Positions 25,977 to 39,489 are shown, counted from the first letter of the stretch. The stretch is 64,000 nucleotides of DNA from Rotaria macrura (GCA_900239685.1 OENT01000367.1:62001-126000); one strand, 5' to 3'. Notes: generated by a model not told the origin, from the sequence alone. A program made the numbers and translations.

Positions 25977-26524
25977 ATCTATAAATAATTTTTGCTATTA
26001 ATTTATTTCAATCGTCTTCTCTGTTTGTTTTTTATGTTTAATCGAATTTTTTGTTTTTTTTTCGTCTTTGAAATGAAAGAATTGAAAAACACATGAAAAG
26101 CTCTAAGTAAGAGCAAAAGAACTCGAATAAATAACAATCAACGGTCGCCGAAACTACATACACAGTACGTGTCGGGAAAAGATTTGCATGAGAAGGAAAC
26201 AAAAAAGTCGAAAGAACAATAACAACAGTAAAGAGAAGAACAAAAAAAAGAAACGAAGGAAATAGACATTACGTGTCTCCAAAATTTGGCAAGGAATTAA
26301 ATTACTTAACGATTATAGAAAATATGTAAAGCTGGAATTCTAAATGTATGTTTGTTTATATACATATATATGCTAGATGACAGGTCTAGCTACGCACGGC
26401 TAAGAACTATTGGATTTATTACTCACGACTAGAATTAACAAAAAAAGAATGTATATGTACCAGCGAGCACCAAGTTTAACATTCGTCGTATATTGATCAG
26501 GTCTTTCTTTATGCCTATGTATAA
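25977..26524. other. Spacer between caspase and PPTC7 genes
   Basis: About 550 bp between the caspase start (-) and the PPTC7 stop (-). It should hold the caspase promoter and the PPTC7 3' end. It is purine-rich near 26080-26270. No gene is seen. Confidence 0.5.
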
Positions 26525-29500
26525 TCATAGACAAGTTGATTTTACAACAGCAAGGAGTACTGTAACATCATCAGGTTTTCCACCTAAATTAAATGAAATA
26601 GATAGTTTGGTGAAAAAATTCAAGTCAATCAATAATTGAAAAAGGAATATCATTCGTTTCGAAACCAAAAACCGTAGCCGACTATTTACTAATTTACGAT
26701 TCTATTATTTAATTATATGTACATTTTGAATTTATTTGTGTTGTCCCTAGTCAGCCGTATATATTTTTTTTATCATAAATTTCTTGATTTATATTGTAGT
26801 GTGTGTTTTATTATTAATTAAATAGAATACTTTGATATTTTTTCACAGCTATACTCAGAAAATCTCATGAGTATTGACAAATAATTGAACTTGTATTGGT
26901 TTTTATTTTACTTATTATTGAAATAGATAAGATTTCATGGCTATAGATAAACAAAAACTTCCTGAATGAAGATTTCAATCGGCAAGAGAAAAAGCCTTCA
27001 AGATCGAACGTTCAAAATTGGAAAGTATTCTTAGATTAATTTCGATTGATGATCATATGCTGATTTATATAAAAATACTAATCAATAAAATGTTTTGTTC
27101 TTAATGAATGTAAATATTATAAGACAATAAATTTTTCTTTCTACATGATACGAATAATGATAAAAGAAAGTATAAGCTTGCCAAAATGTATCTTCTATTG
27201 TTTATTTTCATGTTGTCAGTTGTTTATATTATAAGACAGCTAAGCTCATCAAATGATGCATAAAACTATCAATAGACTAATTTTCCTATTCATCTTGCAG
27301 TATCTATTGCTACCGTTATAGAACATAGAACAAACTTAATTTCCTTTGTTTACCACAAATATTGATTCCCAATGATCTTTTGGCGCTTCGAGCAAATGGT
27401 GAATAGAAATTTGGATCACGACCATTCTTCAATGCACGTTTAGCTAAACTATGAGCTATTCGTTGCAAATTGTCCAATGTTGGCTGCTAGAAAGAAAAAC
27501 AATAATAATTCTAAAAAGATATTCATATTCTCTATTTTATTCTCAAGAGACTTGCCGCTCATCGGCCTTCTGTTATTTTTCCTCTCTTTTTTTCTGCATC
27601 CCTTTGTATTTTCTTTCTAATCAAATTCTGTTTACAACACGCTGACAAAAATGACGGCTTCTGCTAGTAACATTTCTCTCATGTCAATCAACTACAATCA
27701 GAAACAGCAAGACAGTGTATACAGAGAGAAGTTAAGATAACATAGTTTTCCCAAGTTTTTTCTTCAATCGTATTGCGAGATTCTGCACTGAGATGAATAA
27801 GATGAATGACTGTCAGACATTCTTTGTATATAACACTTCTTGTCTCCCTCCTAGATGTATCAAAATAACAATCTATCAGCTGCCTACAAACCATATCTCT
27901 AAACGATTCGTTTTGGTAAATACCATATTAACATAAAAAGAAAAGCAAGTGTAAGTGCCGATATATTTATGACGTTATGAATATACACATTCCAAAATGG
28001 ATTCTTGCTGCGTTCGTTGGTGCAGCTCCAATGCTTGGACTTGTTTTTTTTATATTATTTTCATGTACTCTACTTGGTGTCGTACAACGGTGTAAAATAA
28101 GCTTAACTAAATCCTATGCTAATCGAAGAAAATATCTTATCAATGATCAACTATCATTTGAAAATGAAAATCTCAATACAACCGTTTTATTTACATCAAC
28201 ATCAAATAATGTTATTGTTTCACCGTTTGATGAGATTCCATTGAAAGATATTGATGCTGAATCGTCAACGAAAACATATTCAGAAACAAAAGGTTATTTT
28301 GTTGTCTATAGATAAGGAAAGAATGATTTTTAGTTTTGCTTTTAGATGTGCTTAAATCTCGACGAAACCAAAGTATCGATGTGTCTTTAGCAGAGTCAGA
28401 GTATGATAATGGTTCATCAAGTATATTTAATGACAATGATTATCAGCAGGATCGCTTATCACTTATTGAAACATCATTCCAACGTGCCAATGGAATGAAA
28501 CTACATACAACATCCGACACGATAGTTCATGTTTAAAACTAACTTACTTTAATTTGTTTTATTTCTTCAAGTATTGTAGCATCAGGTAAATTATCCCATA
28601 GACCATCGGTTGCAATAACAATAAAGTCATTTTCTTCAACATGAAATGATGTCACTAATGCTAAATCAGGACTAGAAGAAAGAAACAACCGATATATAGG
28701 ATCGAATATATGTGACTATTTTTATTTTAAACAACGAACGAAAACATGATGTCGAAAAGCAAACAACCTTATTTAATGAGTGCAAGTCGAATTGAAGGTT
28801 TATACACCTCGTTCTATCTAGATCTTACCAAATGAGAAAACCAACTATGGTTCAATATGGTTTCTTTACCATCAAGGACAACAGATGTCGTATCGCTTAT
28901 GCGACAGCGAAAAAATATGGGCGTAAAACTATAATGTACCTTTTTATTTTCGTCCTGATAACAATCACTTTTCTGACAGTCACGAACAACTAATAGTTAT
29001 ACAATGCTTTGTTACGTTTATCATGATGATCAAAGTAAAGAAAAGTGTTATATGATCAATTTGAAATTTTAAGAAATAATAACTATGGCATTTTCTTTGC
29101 TTATCAAAATATAACATAGTCGGTTGAAAATTACTTCGAATATTATCTGTACTTATGAGAGACTTATTGAACCAATGCAATCAAACGTTAAAATAAAAAC
29201 AATGTTAAATTATGAAATGATCAGCATCCAAAAATGAAAAGTAGCAAAGCAAAGCAAAGCAATAGAGCATCAATGACAACAACAAAAACTTTCTATTCAA
29301 AAATAGAAGAATAAATGAGATAGATCATTTCCCTCGAGATTGATTATTTTTGGCAACTAACTATAAATCGCTAGTGAATTTATTCTATTGTATATTTTCT
29401 ATTGATAGTAGTCGAAATCTAAGGAATTCATGCGAGTTCTACACTTAGGTAACATCAGCTCGAATGCTATACAAATAAATGTTCAAAAAACCACTTAATG

Positions 29501-30546
29501 CAAAATAAGCAATGAAAAACTATTATTTTTATTTTATTTTTCTCGGTACATTTACCTATGAATATTGACTATTACTGATTGAAAAAGAAAACATCAATCT
29601 CATGATTATCAACATATTCTACATAAATTTTGATCAAGAAAAAGAAATACAAGCGTACTTATAAAATACTTCACTCTCTGCCATACCTGTCAGCAATTAA
29701 ACGTGGATCTTTGACTGTCGGATGAATAGCTAATTGAAATGGTGAATTAAAATAATGTTGCTGTTCTTGTGAGCGATGTACAATGGTATTTTTTCTTACA
29801 ACAACAAAACCACTATCACCTAAATTAGCTGTATGCAATATTCTATCTTCATTATGTAGCGCAACAATGCATGCCGTACTGCTTCCTAAATAAAGAATAT
29901 TTATATTCGGCTATTGGTTTATTAAAAGAAAGTTTGTCGTCTTCTTTTTTGTCGTTTCATTTACCAATAATGCATTGCTTATCTTCTAATAATTGTTTAT
30001 AACCTTTCGATAATAATTCTTTTAATGTTAAAGGATTTAAATCAATAAGTTTATTATCAATTAATAATTTACATGCATCCATCAATGAACGCGAAAACAA
30101 AGATGGATCAATACCATGTTCACGCCAACCACCAACACCATCAGCAACACCTTAATGTCAATCATAAACTAAATATATTCATACAAATTTTAATAATTAT
30201 AATACTTACCGAGAAAATCTCCTACACGATGTTTGGTTATAAAAAAAGCATCGTCACCATAGACATTTGATGTTTGTTCTATTAAAGAACTTCTTCGTTT
30301 GGTTTTCGTTATAGATTCATATTCATTATTATCATGATTCGAATAACCCGATGATACAGTGACTAGATGTACAGCATGTTTGATTGCTGCCGAGGGATGT
30401 GTAATAGCAAGACGATTAGAAGATTGTGTTGTTGCATGAACAGATGATGAAGATAAGCGTAATAGACCATTCAAAAGAATATGTTCAGCATCATTACTAT
30501 TAATGGCACGGGCTAATAATCGAGCACAAACAGATAAGGATTGCAT
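26525..30546 (-). CDS. PPTC7: PP2C-family protein phosphatase, PTC7/PPTC7 type (mitochondrial)
   Basis: Six exons: 30546-30210, 30150-29965, 29885-29687, 28671-28548, 27486-27354 and 26583-26525. All junctions are in frame and the product is 345 residues, close to the family length. PP2C metal and active-site motifs are present: [33 protein letters not shown] and [11 protein letters not shown]. The segment [15 protein letters not shown] is diagnostic of PTC7. The N-terminus ([17 protein letters not shown]) is rich in Arg and Ser with few acids, fitting a mitochondrial presequence. PPTC7 dephosphorylates mitochondrial matrix and coenzyme Q biosynthesis proteins. Intron 4 is about 1.06 kb and holds a separate gene on the opposite strand. 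A Ser-rich insertion lies between the presequence and the first catalytic motif. Confidence 0.92.
27977..28536 (+). CDS. Orphan single-pass membrane protein nested in PPTC7 intron 4
   Basis: Two exons, 27977-28292 and 28346-28536, joined in frame over a 53 bp intron to give 168 residues. The donor is GTTATT (weak) and the acceptor CTTTTAG. Residues about 8-36 form one hydrophobic segment ([20 protein letters not shown]), followed by a basic stretch ([16 protein letters not shown]), which predicts a cytoplasmic tail with the N-terminus outside. The tail is acidic and Ser-rich. No family is recognised. The gene lies entirely inside an intron of PPTC7 on the other strand. Its stop codon is only 11 bp from PPTC7 exon 4, so its 3' UTR must run antisense across that exon. 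The hydrophobic segment and the frame match at the junction support a real gene. Confidence 0.62.
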
Positions 30547-33202
30547 AGTAAAAATAAAATTATCTTAAAAAACCAAATAAAAAAAAGTCAAAACGAAGAA
30601 AAATTGAAGAAAAATTTTAAAAAATCATTAAAAACGAACTTTGAAAAAACTTTGAACATTGACACTCGATTACCTAGAACAGAATAAAAACAAGAAAGAT
30701 TTGTTTTCGTTTCATTTCGTTTCTCTTCGTGTATGCACGTACTGTTAACGGATTTCGTTTGTTCATAGAGAAAAAAAGATGTTTTCAATGCTTACTTTTT
30801 TCAAGTACCATTTTTTTTCTCGATTTTTTTTCGTTCTCCTCGTTAGAGTACAACTGATTTCAAGTGCTGTAGGAGTAACAACAACAGTGGTCTAGTGTAT
30901 GACTATGTATGTGTATTTGAAAAAAAAATTGCTCTGTCTTTCTCTTTCTTTCTCTGTTTCGCTATGTTTCTCTTCATTTTATGTATTACTCTCCGGTCAA
31001 CATATGCATGCATAAGCAGACATCTATATAGTCGTACTCAATAATTAATATACAATGTCTAACTGAACCATTCGATACGAAGAACGATTGTGGGTGGTTG
31101 AAAAGAAATCGGCAAGCAGATGAATAGGAGAAAAAGAACTCATAATAATGTAATCTTGTTGTAAGCGTTGAAATACAAAGTAAACTGAATCAACGATACA
31201 AAATATATTCATTTGTGAAAAGTACAATTGTGAACACACACATATATATATAAATTGATTTGCATATCTGATTACTGTGATGGGTTAAGTAGTTTAATAT
31301 GTTAAAAAAGACTATGAGAAATTTTATTAGCTGTAAAGAATTCATAAACAAAAATATTCTTACTCTATGATAGAAAACAGAGATGTAATTTATTCTCTGT
31401 GTAAATATATCGATATGATACTATCATCAACTCGTACTCTAAGAACCTCATTGAGTAGTCTGTTTCATACATATTTGAAAAGAGAAAGAGATTAGTCGAG
31501 TATTAAGTTTGTACGGAAGCCATGTTTCTCATGTCTAAAAAGTTAACGAACGCCAACTAAAATCGAAACAGTCGAGTTCTGATTCTCACCACTGTAAGTC
31601 ATCTTTCTAACACGTGCAAATCAACACTTGAATGTCTTGATTTTGCGTAGCAGAAGAAGAAAGTTAGAAACAGGATATGTAAATAAGTATATCTTAGAAG
31701 TCGATACCGTTGAAATGTGTTTATTTTCATCTTTATAATATTGTTTCATAATCTATGTTGATAAATGCAAAACCTCCTACTGAATATATTCATTGAAAAA
31801 AGATGTCTGCATTCTCAGTGAACATGAAAATATGTGATGGGATAATTATTTTTTTGTTTTATTCTTATGATAATTGATCTTAGATGAATATTCTCGTATT
31901 ACATCAATGGATGCGTATTACTTAAAATAAAAACACAACACGAACATATCAATCAGTAAATACTAACCTGAAGATTTGTAGATACGTTAGATAATGAAAT
32001 TTACACTGTATAATATTGACTGTCACACTTAGAAACAGATCTGAAATGTCAATGAGAAAATTTTTGTTCTTTATTCATTGATTATTCAAATAGCATTAAC
32101 AATCGTCATTTTAACATGAAATATAATCATCTATTTATGCTATGGTTGATGAGTCGAACAAAGAAACGAAAATACAAAGAACAAAGTTAATAGTACGATC
32201 GCTAATAATCAAGCAATCACGTGCTTGTTTCTTGCCGGTACTTACAGACATTAAAGAAGTTTGTCTCGTAATTTTTTTTTGTTGTTCTCCCTCAAAAAAA
32301 AATTACGTCATAACTAGTGAAAAAAAAACGAAAGAGGGAAGGACGGTCGGAAGAGAAAAAAAAACGAGAAAATATGTTAAACTACAAACACTTGACCTCG
32401 TATTAAATACGATAAGAAAAAGTGAGTTAAATAGATTTAAGGTATTTGTAAATTATGTTTTGTACGAGGTGTTTTATCTTATTGACAGAGTCGCTTTATC
32501 ATTAAATATATTATAAACATAGATATATAGAGACTTATGATCGACAGAACAAAATTCAATCAATCGAAATCATCAGAACTTACATATTTATACGACAATA
32601 ATCATATAAAACATATGTTCAAAAGATTAGAAATAAAACAATCAATCGTTTTTGTTGTTTTACTCTAGCCATGTACATGCATACATACATATATTATAAC
32701 GACAACATGTAGCAATACGATTGAGTAAGAAGATGCATCTAGAAGGTTGTCTGATTTATCGACTCGAGTGCAATAAAGAACGAAGAACAGAAAGAATATT
32801 ACTCAAAAGAAAAGAAAAAATACATGATGGGGCAAAGTACATTTGTTGTTCTTCAATAAAAAATAAATGAAAAAAAAACTTTGACAAAGAACAGAAACGA
32901 AAATGTCGGATATCTCATAATTATCAATTGAGATCATACTAATTCTAATGCTACTCCTATAAATCATAAATAAATAAATCTTAGGATGTCCGCTTGTTTC
33001 TTTATTCACCTACAACAGACAGATACGAAGGAAAAAACAACAACAATCAGAGCAACGAGCAAAATAAAAGTTCATAAAAGCATGCTCACATTACATATTT
33101 AACGAAAAACATAAAACAAAAACAACAATAAATAAAAAGGCACGAACGCCATTATAAATATCTATATCATTCAATCATTTATCATTTGAGATCACGTAGA
33201 AA
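30547..33202. other. Spacer between PPTC7 and PDIA6
   Basis: About 2.65 kb upstream of PPTC7 and downstream of PDIA6. The longest frame is 124 codons (32142-32516), Lys-rich with no recognisable content; I do not accept it as a gene. It includes poly-A/poly-T runs at 30560-30610 and 32270-32360. Nothing else is seen. Confidence 0.5.
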
Positions 33203-35176
33203 TTATAGATCAACTTTTTTTGTTTTATCACTACTACTATTATCATCATCATCCAAATTGACATCACTAAGATCAATCTCTTCAACGACATCTAATTTTC
33301 CATCTTGACCATCCCATGGTTGACTATCAACAATCATTGGTAATCTTCCCTCGGTTAGACCATTCAATGGTACAAGTGGACTTGTTAAACGACCAGCTGA
33401 TAATTCTTTTAAAAATGAACTTATACCAGTTTGGCTAAAGGCACCTTTTAGAACAACATATTTTCCTTTACGTGCATTAATAGCAACTTGTGCTGGATAA
33501 CCAAACCCTCCAATACCCACAGATTGTTCGAGGGTTTGTTGACGAAATGCTTCAACCCATAGCCAACCCCAAGGATTGCGTTTGTATGCTTCAGCAAAAT
33601 TTTTCAACATTGCTAAATGCTCATTACGACATCTCGATTGACAATCGAGAATATTAGGCAAAAATGATATAATACATAATTGTTTTTCAGCACAATTATC
33701 ATCTAGAATAGCTTGATTGTTTATTTCGAGAACATCTGGTGCTGGAACATTAGCTTGAAATTTATCTAAAGCCCAAGTAACTATATCCTATTGAAAAGAA
33801 ATGATAAGATATTTCATATTCAATTGGATAGATCACATACGCTTGATGTTCGTCCACCATCGTAATCTTCAGCTTGACCATCTTTTAGACCCGATGGAAA
33901 AAATTTTATAGTCGGAAAACCTTGAACTCCATATCTTTGTGCCAATTGTGTATGAACAGTCGCATCGACAACACCTAATTTAACTTTACCTTTAAGTTCA
34001 CTGGCAGCACGAGCCCATTCAGGTGCTAAGTTCTTACAATCTATGTAATATGCAAATACATATAAAATCTTGACACTAATTATTTACAACACAAAATACG
34101 TACGACCACACCATGGAGCCACTAAAATAAATAAAAATCAGTTAATCATTTGAAAATGCTTTCATTGAGAAGAAAACTTTAAAATTTTGATTCTAAAGGT
34201 GTCTGTTGACAAGTAGGAAGTGCATTATGTACGAAATGGTTAACTATCAAGACATCTATTTGTATCTGAAAAATTATTTTTTTTGCATTGAGAGCGTTCA
34301 AGTAAAACTTAGACACGTGTATAGAACACACGTCAAACGTTATTGACAATGACTTTCTTGACATGTCAATTGAAGGCAAAATTTTAGTGACGATAAAATT
34401 TCAATGAAAATTATATACTCGACAAGTTTGTTATTGATTATACGAAAAGTATCAAATCAGACACATGTTCAAAGATGGAGCGTAATACTTACTAAATTCA
34501 ACAAGCCACATGTCTTCCGAATCGATAACTGTTGACTAGAAGAAAAAAAAACTAGCTAGATTAGAAGAAAAAGAAATAATTCAATTTAAAAAAAAATACT
34601 CTACATCGAAATTGCTATCCGTTAATTCGATTGTGTCTTTTCCTCCACTTCCGCTGCCGCCACTACCACCACCACCACTACTACCTCCAGTTCGTCTTCC
34701 TAGTCGATCATTTGCTAGTGTTCGTAATTGACTGAGAGCTTGTTCGACAATAGCATCAGCTGTTCGTCCACCTTGGTAGTTACTTGGCGATCGTTTGTTA
34801 CTTCCAAATATTTTTATTGTTGGAAAGCCTGATACTCCATATTGTTGACCAAGGGATTGATGTGTATCAGCATTAACAGCACCCAGTTTAACAATACCTT
34901 TCAATGCTGATGCAGCACGTTTCCATTCGGGTGCTAGATTTTTACAATCTATATCAAAAGATATCTCGTCAATTTTCGACTATGAGTCATGACATCAATT
35001 GAACACTTACGACCACACCATGGTGCATAAAATTCTACAATCCATAATTCAGAACTTTGTATAACAAGACGATCGAAAATCGATGGGTCAAGTTCAATAA
35101 CATCATCACTTGAACTATAAAATCCATTTGTCGATACAATAAAACTAATCATGAAAAGCAATAGAGATGTATGCAT
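33203..35176 (-). CDS. PDIA6: Protein disulfide-isomerase A6 (P5)
   Basis: Six exons: 35176-35011, 34948-34605, 34535-34493, 34121-34104, 34040-33841 and 33787-33203. The product is 451 residues, near the usual 440. It has a signal peptide ([17 protein letters not shown]), a first thioredoxin domain with [14 protein letters not shown], a Gly/Ser-rich linker, a second thioredoxin domain with [18 protein letters not shown], and the P5 b domain ([27 protein letters not shown]). The C-terminus is acidic and ends in KVDL, a KDEL-type ER-retention signal. It catalyses disulfide formation and rearrangement in the ER lumen. Exon 4 is only 18 nt and codes for the second APWCG; both active sites are split at the same position, after WCG, so the intron position is duplicated between the two thioredoxin domains. 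Confidence 0.95.
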
Positions 35177-35699
35177 TATTAATCTCGTCTAGAGAATGTG
35201 TCAATCGAAGGATAATGTAGAACTGAAATGAAACGATGAATAAGAAAAGAGACTTTCTGATCTAGCTCTAATCCTTTCAACCAACATTTGAGTTACACGA
35301 TGCTTTTCTTCATTATCTATCTTCTCTTCCCCAATCACGATTCAGCGCGTTTTGACCGATGTCATGGACCTATGAAAAATCAGCGTCGAGCCTCTAGCGA
35401 GATGTCTTAAAAAACAAAAAATGTTTCTAGTTTTTAGAAATATATTTATGAATTGGTTTTCTATGATATATTTCTTAATAAAATTCACCAAAAAGTTGTC
35501 TGTTACTAATACGTTAAAATTGAAAGTTGTTCAGTCATTGGCTGGATTGAAATAGCCAACTCATTGATATAAATAAACAAGACGATCTAAACCTTCATTG
35601 ATGAGAAATGCAACACATTATTTGGTAAATATTGAGTTTCATTTCTATTTTTCAGAACTTCTCTAAGAACAAAGAAAACAACAGCAGGCAAAAACCAAA
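35177..35699. promoter_or_regulatory. Divergent promoter region of PDIA6 and MDH2
   Basis: 523 bp between the two start codons. It contains a locally GC-richer patch at 35340-35410 (AGCGCG, GCGTCGAGCC). Acceptor-like sites occur at 35189 (minus strand, CTCTAG, 13 nt before the PDIA6 ATG) and 35655 (plus strand, TTTTTCAG, 44 nt before the MDH2 ATG). Confidence 0.5.
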
Positions 35700-37007
35700 A
35701 TGAACAAAGCACCGATTGCACTTGGTTCTCTTATATCTAAGATTAGGCCAAATCTTATTCGTTGTGCATCCAGCTCGGGTGGAGCAACATCAGCCGTATG
35801 ATTTTAACAGACGTTCTATTAGTAGTCTAACATATTTTGTTTATTCTAGCAAAAGAAAGTCGCCGTTTTAGGCGCCAGTGGTGGTATTGGACAGCCGCTT
35901 TCATTATTACTTAAATTAAGCCCATTGATCAGTGATCTATCTCTTTATGATATTCAACATACAAAAGGTGTTGGCGCCGATCTTAGTCATATTGAAACTC
36001 GTACTAAAGTACGAGCTTATGTTGGTAAAAACGAATTACCCGATGCACTCAAAGGCATGGATCTTGTTGTAATTCCAGCTGGTGTACCTCGCAAACCAGG
36101 TAAATGATATGATTTTTTTTCGATGAACAATCTAGAGAATGTACATTTTATTTCAATTTTCTATGTAGGTATGACACGGGATGATTTATTTAATACAAAT
36201 GCTACAATTGTTGCTGATCTTGTTTCTGCTTGTGCAAAAAATTGTCCACGAGCCATTATTGCTATTATTGCAAATCCTGTAAATTCAACAGTAGTGATTG
36301 CATCGGAAATTATGAAGGCACATAATGTTTATGATGAAAAGAAAGTTGTTGGTGTAACAACACTAGATATTGTTCGTTCAGCAACATTTGTTGCTGAAGC
36401 TAAAGTGAGATCATGTGCTTGTGATATTTACTTCTATATCTACATATTATTTTTGTAAAACAAAAAGGGCCTCGATCCAGCTAAAGTGAATGTACCTGTT
36501 ATTGGTGGTCATTCGGGAAATACAATTGTTCCATTACTTTCTCAAACCTCGCCGCCTGTATCATTTTCTCAACAAGAATTAGAAAGCCTATCAACACGCA
36601 TTCAAAATGCTGGAACCGAAGTTGTTGAAGCGAAAGCTGGCACTGGTAGTGCAACATTATCGATGGCACATGCTGGTGCAAGATTTTCATTTGCTGTCCT
36701 TGAAGCATTGAGTGGTAAAGAAGGTGTTGTTGAATGTGGCTATATTGCATCACGAGAAACCGAATTCAGTTATTTTGCTACGCCACTTCTCTTTGGTGTA
36801 TGTTTATTTCAGTTTGATCCTTTTGTTTTTTTTCTTTATAAAGAAATTTAATTTTGTTTTTAGCGTAATGGTGTTGAGCGAAGTATGGGTGTTGGTAAAT
36901 TATCAGACTTTGAAAAACAACTTATTGAGAAAGCCAAGAAAGAACTAAATGGAAATATTCAAAGCGGTCTTGCATTCGCCAAGCAATACTTAGCAAAAAC
37001 GCAATAA
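35700..37007 (+). CDS. MDH2: Mitochondrial malate dehydrogenase
   Basis: Five exons: 35700-35795, 35850-36099, 36169-36404, 36468-36797 and 36864-37007, in frame, 351 residues. An N-terminal presequence ([17 protein letters not shown]) precedes the NAD-binding motif [19 protein letters not shown]. Substrate-binding arginines sit in GVPRKPGMTRDD, the IANPVNST motif follows, and the active-site His is in [11 protein letters not shown]. The enzyme interconverts malate and oxaloacetate with NAD in the TCA cycle and malate-aspartate shuttle. An AATAAA signal lies near 37133, only about 115 bp before the next gene's start codon. Confidence 0.96.
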
Positions 37008-37248
37008 TTACAATGAAAAAAACATAAGAATTGGAATTTATCAGAACTGTTCCTTTGTCTGTTTTTGTTTGTCCACTTTAGTCTATATTCATTATTGAGA
37101 TTCATGTTTCTTCGTTTAGAGTAGGCCTTTAAAATAAAATGTAACAAAAAAAGAAAACCCAAGGGAATGCATGTCTAACTAGTCAAGTCTTTTTATCTTT
37201 AGATTAAACGAAATAGTGAAATAAAAATTAATAAAAAAATCAATCGAC

Positions 37249-37630
37249 ATGACACGACTGAATGTTGATCAAATGAGCCGCTATGTTAGTCCGGTTAATC
37301 CGACTGCGTTTCCAACTCTTAGCATTGTTTTATTAGGTAATGAAAAACAGAATAAAGGTGATAGATTGAGTTAATCATTTATTTTTCTCGCACAGGTATT
37401 GGCATTTTCTTAATGTCATGGTTTTTTGTTTACGAGGTCACAAGTACAAAATATACTCGAGATTGGAAAAAAGAAGTTCTTATTGCCTTGTATGATTTTT
37501 GATTTATTTATTTAGTTTTTGTTCTTATAGAAAAAAATTGATTTTTTTTTATAATTATTTTAGAGTGGCATCGATTTTTCTTGGTTATGGTGGTTTATTT
37601 CTTTTACTTTGGGTTGGAATATTTGTTTAA
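37249..37630 (+). CDS. TMEM258: TMEM258 (Kuduk), oligosaccharyltransferase complex subunit
   Basis: Three exons: 37249-37336, 37396-37489 and 37564-37630, in frame, 82 residues. It matches TMEM258 almost throughout: [14 protein letters not shown], then [17 protein letters not shown], and LLLWVGIFV at the end. Two hydrophobic segments span residues about 24-41 and 60-82. TMEM258 is a small subunit of the ER oligosaccharyltransferase that N-glycosylates proteins. It starts about 240 bp after the MDH2 stop on the same strand. A candidate splice acceptor (TTTATCTTTAG, ending at 37202) precedes the ATG by 46 nt. Confidence 0.95.
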
Positions 37631-39489
37631 ACAAAATTATATATGTTTGCAAATGAAAGAATGACTAATCGTTCAAACATGAAATCTAATGGTCTTTTTT
37701 CTTCTTGCTCTCGTGTTTATTATATTAGTCGATTCATTTGTTGTTGTTATTTTGGGCTTGTTGATTATCGTGTTTCCTTTCTTTTTTTTTATTTAAAACA
37801 AAGTCTTATTAGTTGTTTAAAGCAAAAAATAAAATAAAATTTATCTTGAATTTTAGATCACAAAACAAATGTGTTTTTTTTAAATGTATATATTAAAAAA
37901 CCTGTACATATTGAATGAAAAGGTATGTGTATGAAATCTTATACATCACGAGATTTAGGGCGATAACGTAGGATGCAGTTTACTTCCATGAACTCGATTA
38001 GTATGAGGAAATTTTTTTTCTGATTCGTTAGTTGACTCACCTTCTCTCTTAATCTTGACAACCTCGGGGATATCAGTCGTAAGACGATATTAGTTTTAGT
38101 TTGTTCAATAGATGATTGCCTTTACATTATATTCTTTGAATAAATCCTACTGACAACAGTTGCTTGCTAAAACATGTTTGTTTTATATTCTTGAAGACAA
38201 ACATTTATGAAAAGAAAAACCGGTCGCCTGATTGTATAAGAAGAAAAACAATAAACACACAACGTACTTTGGTCACTATGTTAACCGAGAAGTATCTGAC
38301 AAAACAATATTTTGTATATATATATTCACATCACCCGTTAGAAACATGACTAGTTCCGAGAGAGCAGCAACAGAGAATAGAGAAAAAAATGCTTGATCAA
38401 TACATAGAATGAGTGAATTATTGTTTGCGTATGCATCAGTCGCAGTATATATACGTGTACGTGTACGCCTATTGTTGACCTTATCCTAATGGATATTATT
38501 TAACTTATATATGAATTGACATTTCGTTTACTTCATTTCGTTAAAGAACAAATCAGACTTTCATTTCTGCTAGGATAGTTTTTGTATCTGGAATTCTTTT
38601 CTCATCGAAATATTACGATTGGAATACAGCTCAGTGATAATGTTAAGTTAATATATATGTTTCATTACCTGTAGTGTTTTCGTCAAATGCCTGAGAAACA
38701 ATCACTAGTGATTGTAACGAAATAAACGAAGGGTAAAATATCAACATTGACCTTGAAGCCCTTTCGATAGAGTTGGATCCATTTAAGTGCATTTTTAACC
38801 CTGATGTAATACACAACTTGTATTTCTTTTTCCTGCTCTTTCGTTCTGCTTTAGTATGAGACTTCATGATTTTATTTTTCTCTACATCTACGAGCACAAT
38901 TAACTTGAATGTTTTGATAATTTATCATTCCTTGATCTAAAGAGAATATGAGAGAAAAAAAATTATGAATGTAAGTCATCATCATGTGATGATGTTTTCT
39001 TCTTTGTTCGTTCTTCTCATACTCTTTTCTTATTCTTTACATATGTAGCATGCACTCAGCTGCTGACTGATTGTCTTATGTGTATCGGTGCTCTACGCAC
39101 ACAAATGCACATGAGACGACGTACATTTAATATCATTGGGTTCGTTGATAATGCGCTCCTACATCTATACAGAGAAACGATTGACCTATTATGTATATGT
39201 GTTTGATATGCATTAGAATATTGAATTGATGAATGCATTAATTCATCTATGAACTTCAATTGCGTCATTTCTCGACGTCGTTTTTTTTCTCTTTATCCAA
39301 TTCTCGCTTGTAACATAGTATTTTTCTTCCTTTCTTTCTTTCTTTCTTTTTATTAGACTGCATTTCATCATCATATACTTAACCATGTATCACCATTTGA
39401 TTTTTTAGACGACAAATCAATTTTAACTGTTGTATATAATTTAAATTATTACAAAAAGAAACGAAACGAAACGCACGAAGTTTTAAAAA
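37631..39489. other. Spacer upstream of the ULK gene
   Basis: About 1.9 kb without a supportable gene. It includes (TTTC)n at about 39328-39350 just before an acceptor-like TTTTTATTAG (39347-39356), 134 nt before the ULK start codon; this could be a 5' UTR intron or trans-splice site. A GTACGTGTACGTGTACG stretch is at 38450. Confidence 0.5.

Noticed and set aside
32142-32516. 124-codon plus-strand frame
   Set aside because: Lys-rich composition with homopolymer runs, no recognisable domain, and no splice-linked partner; likely chance.
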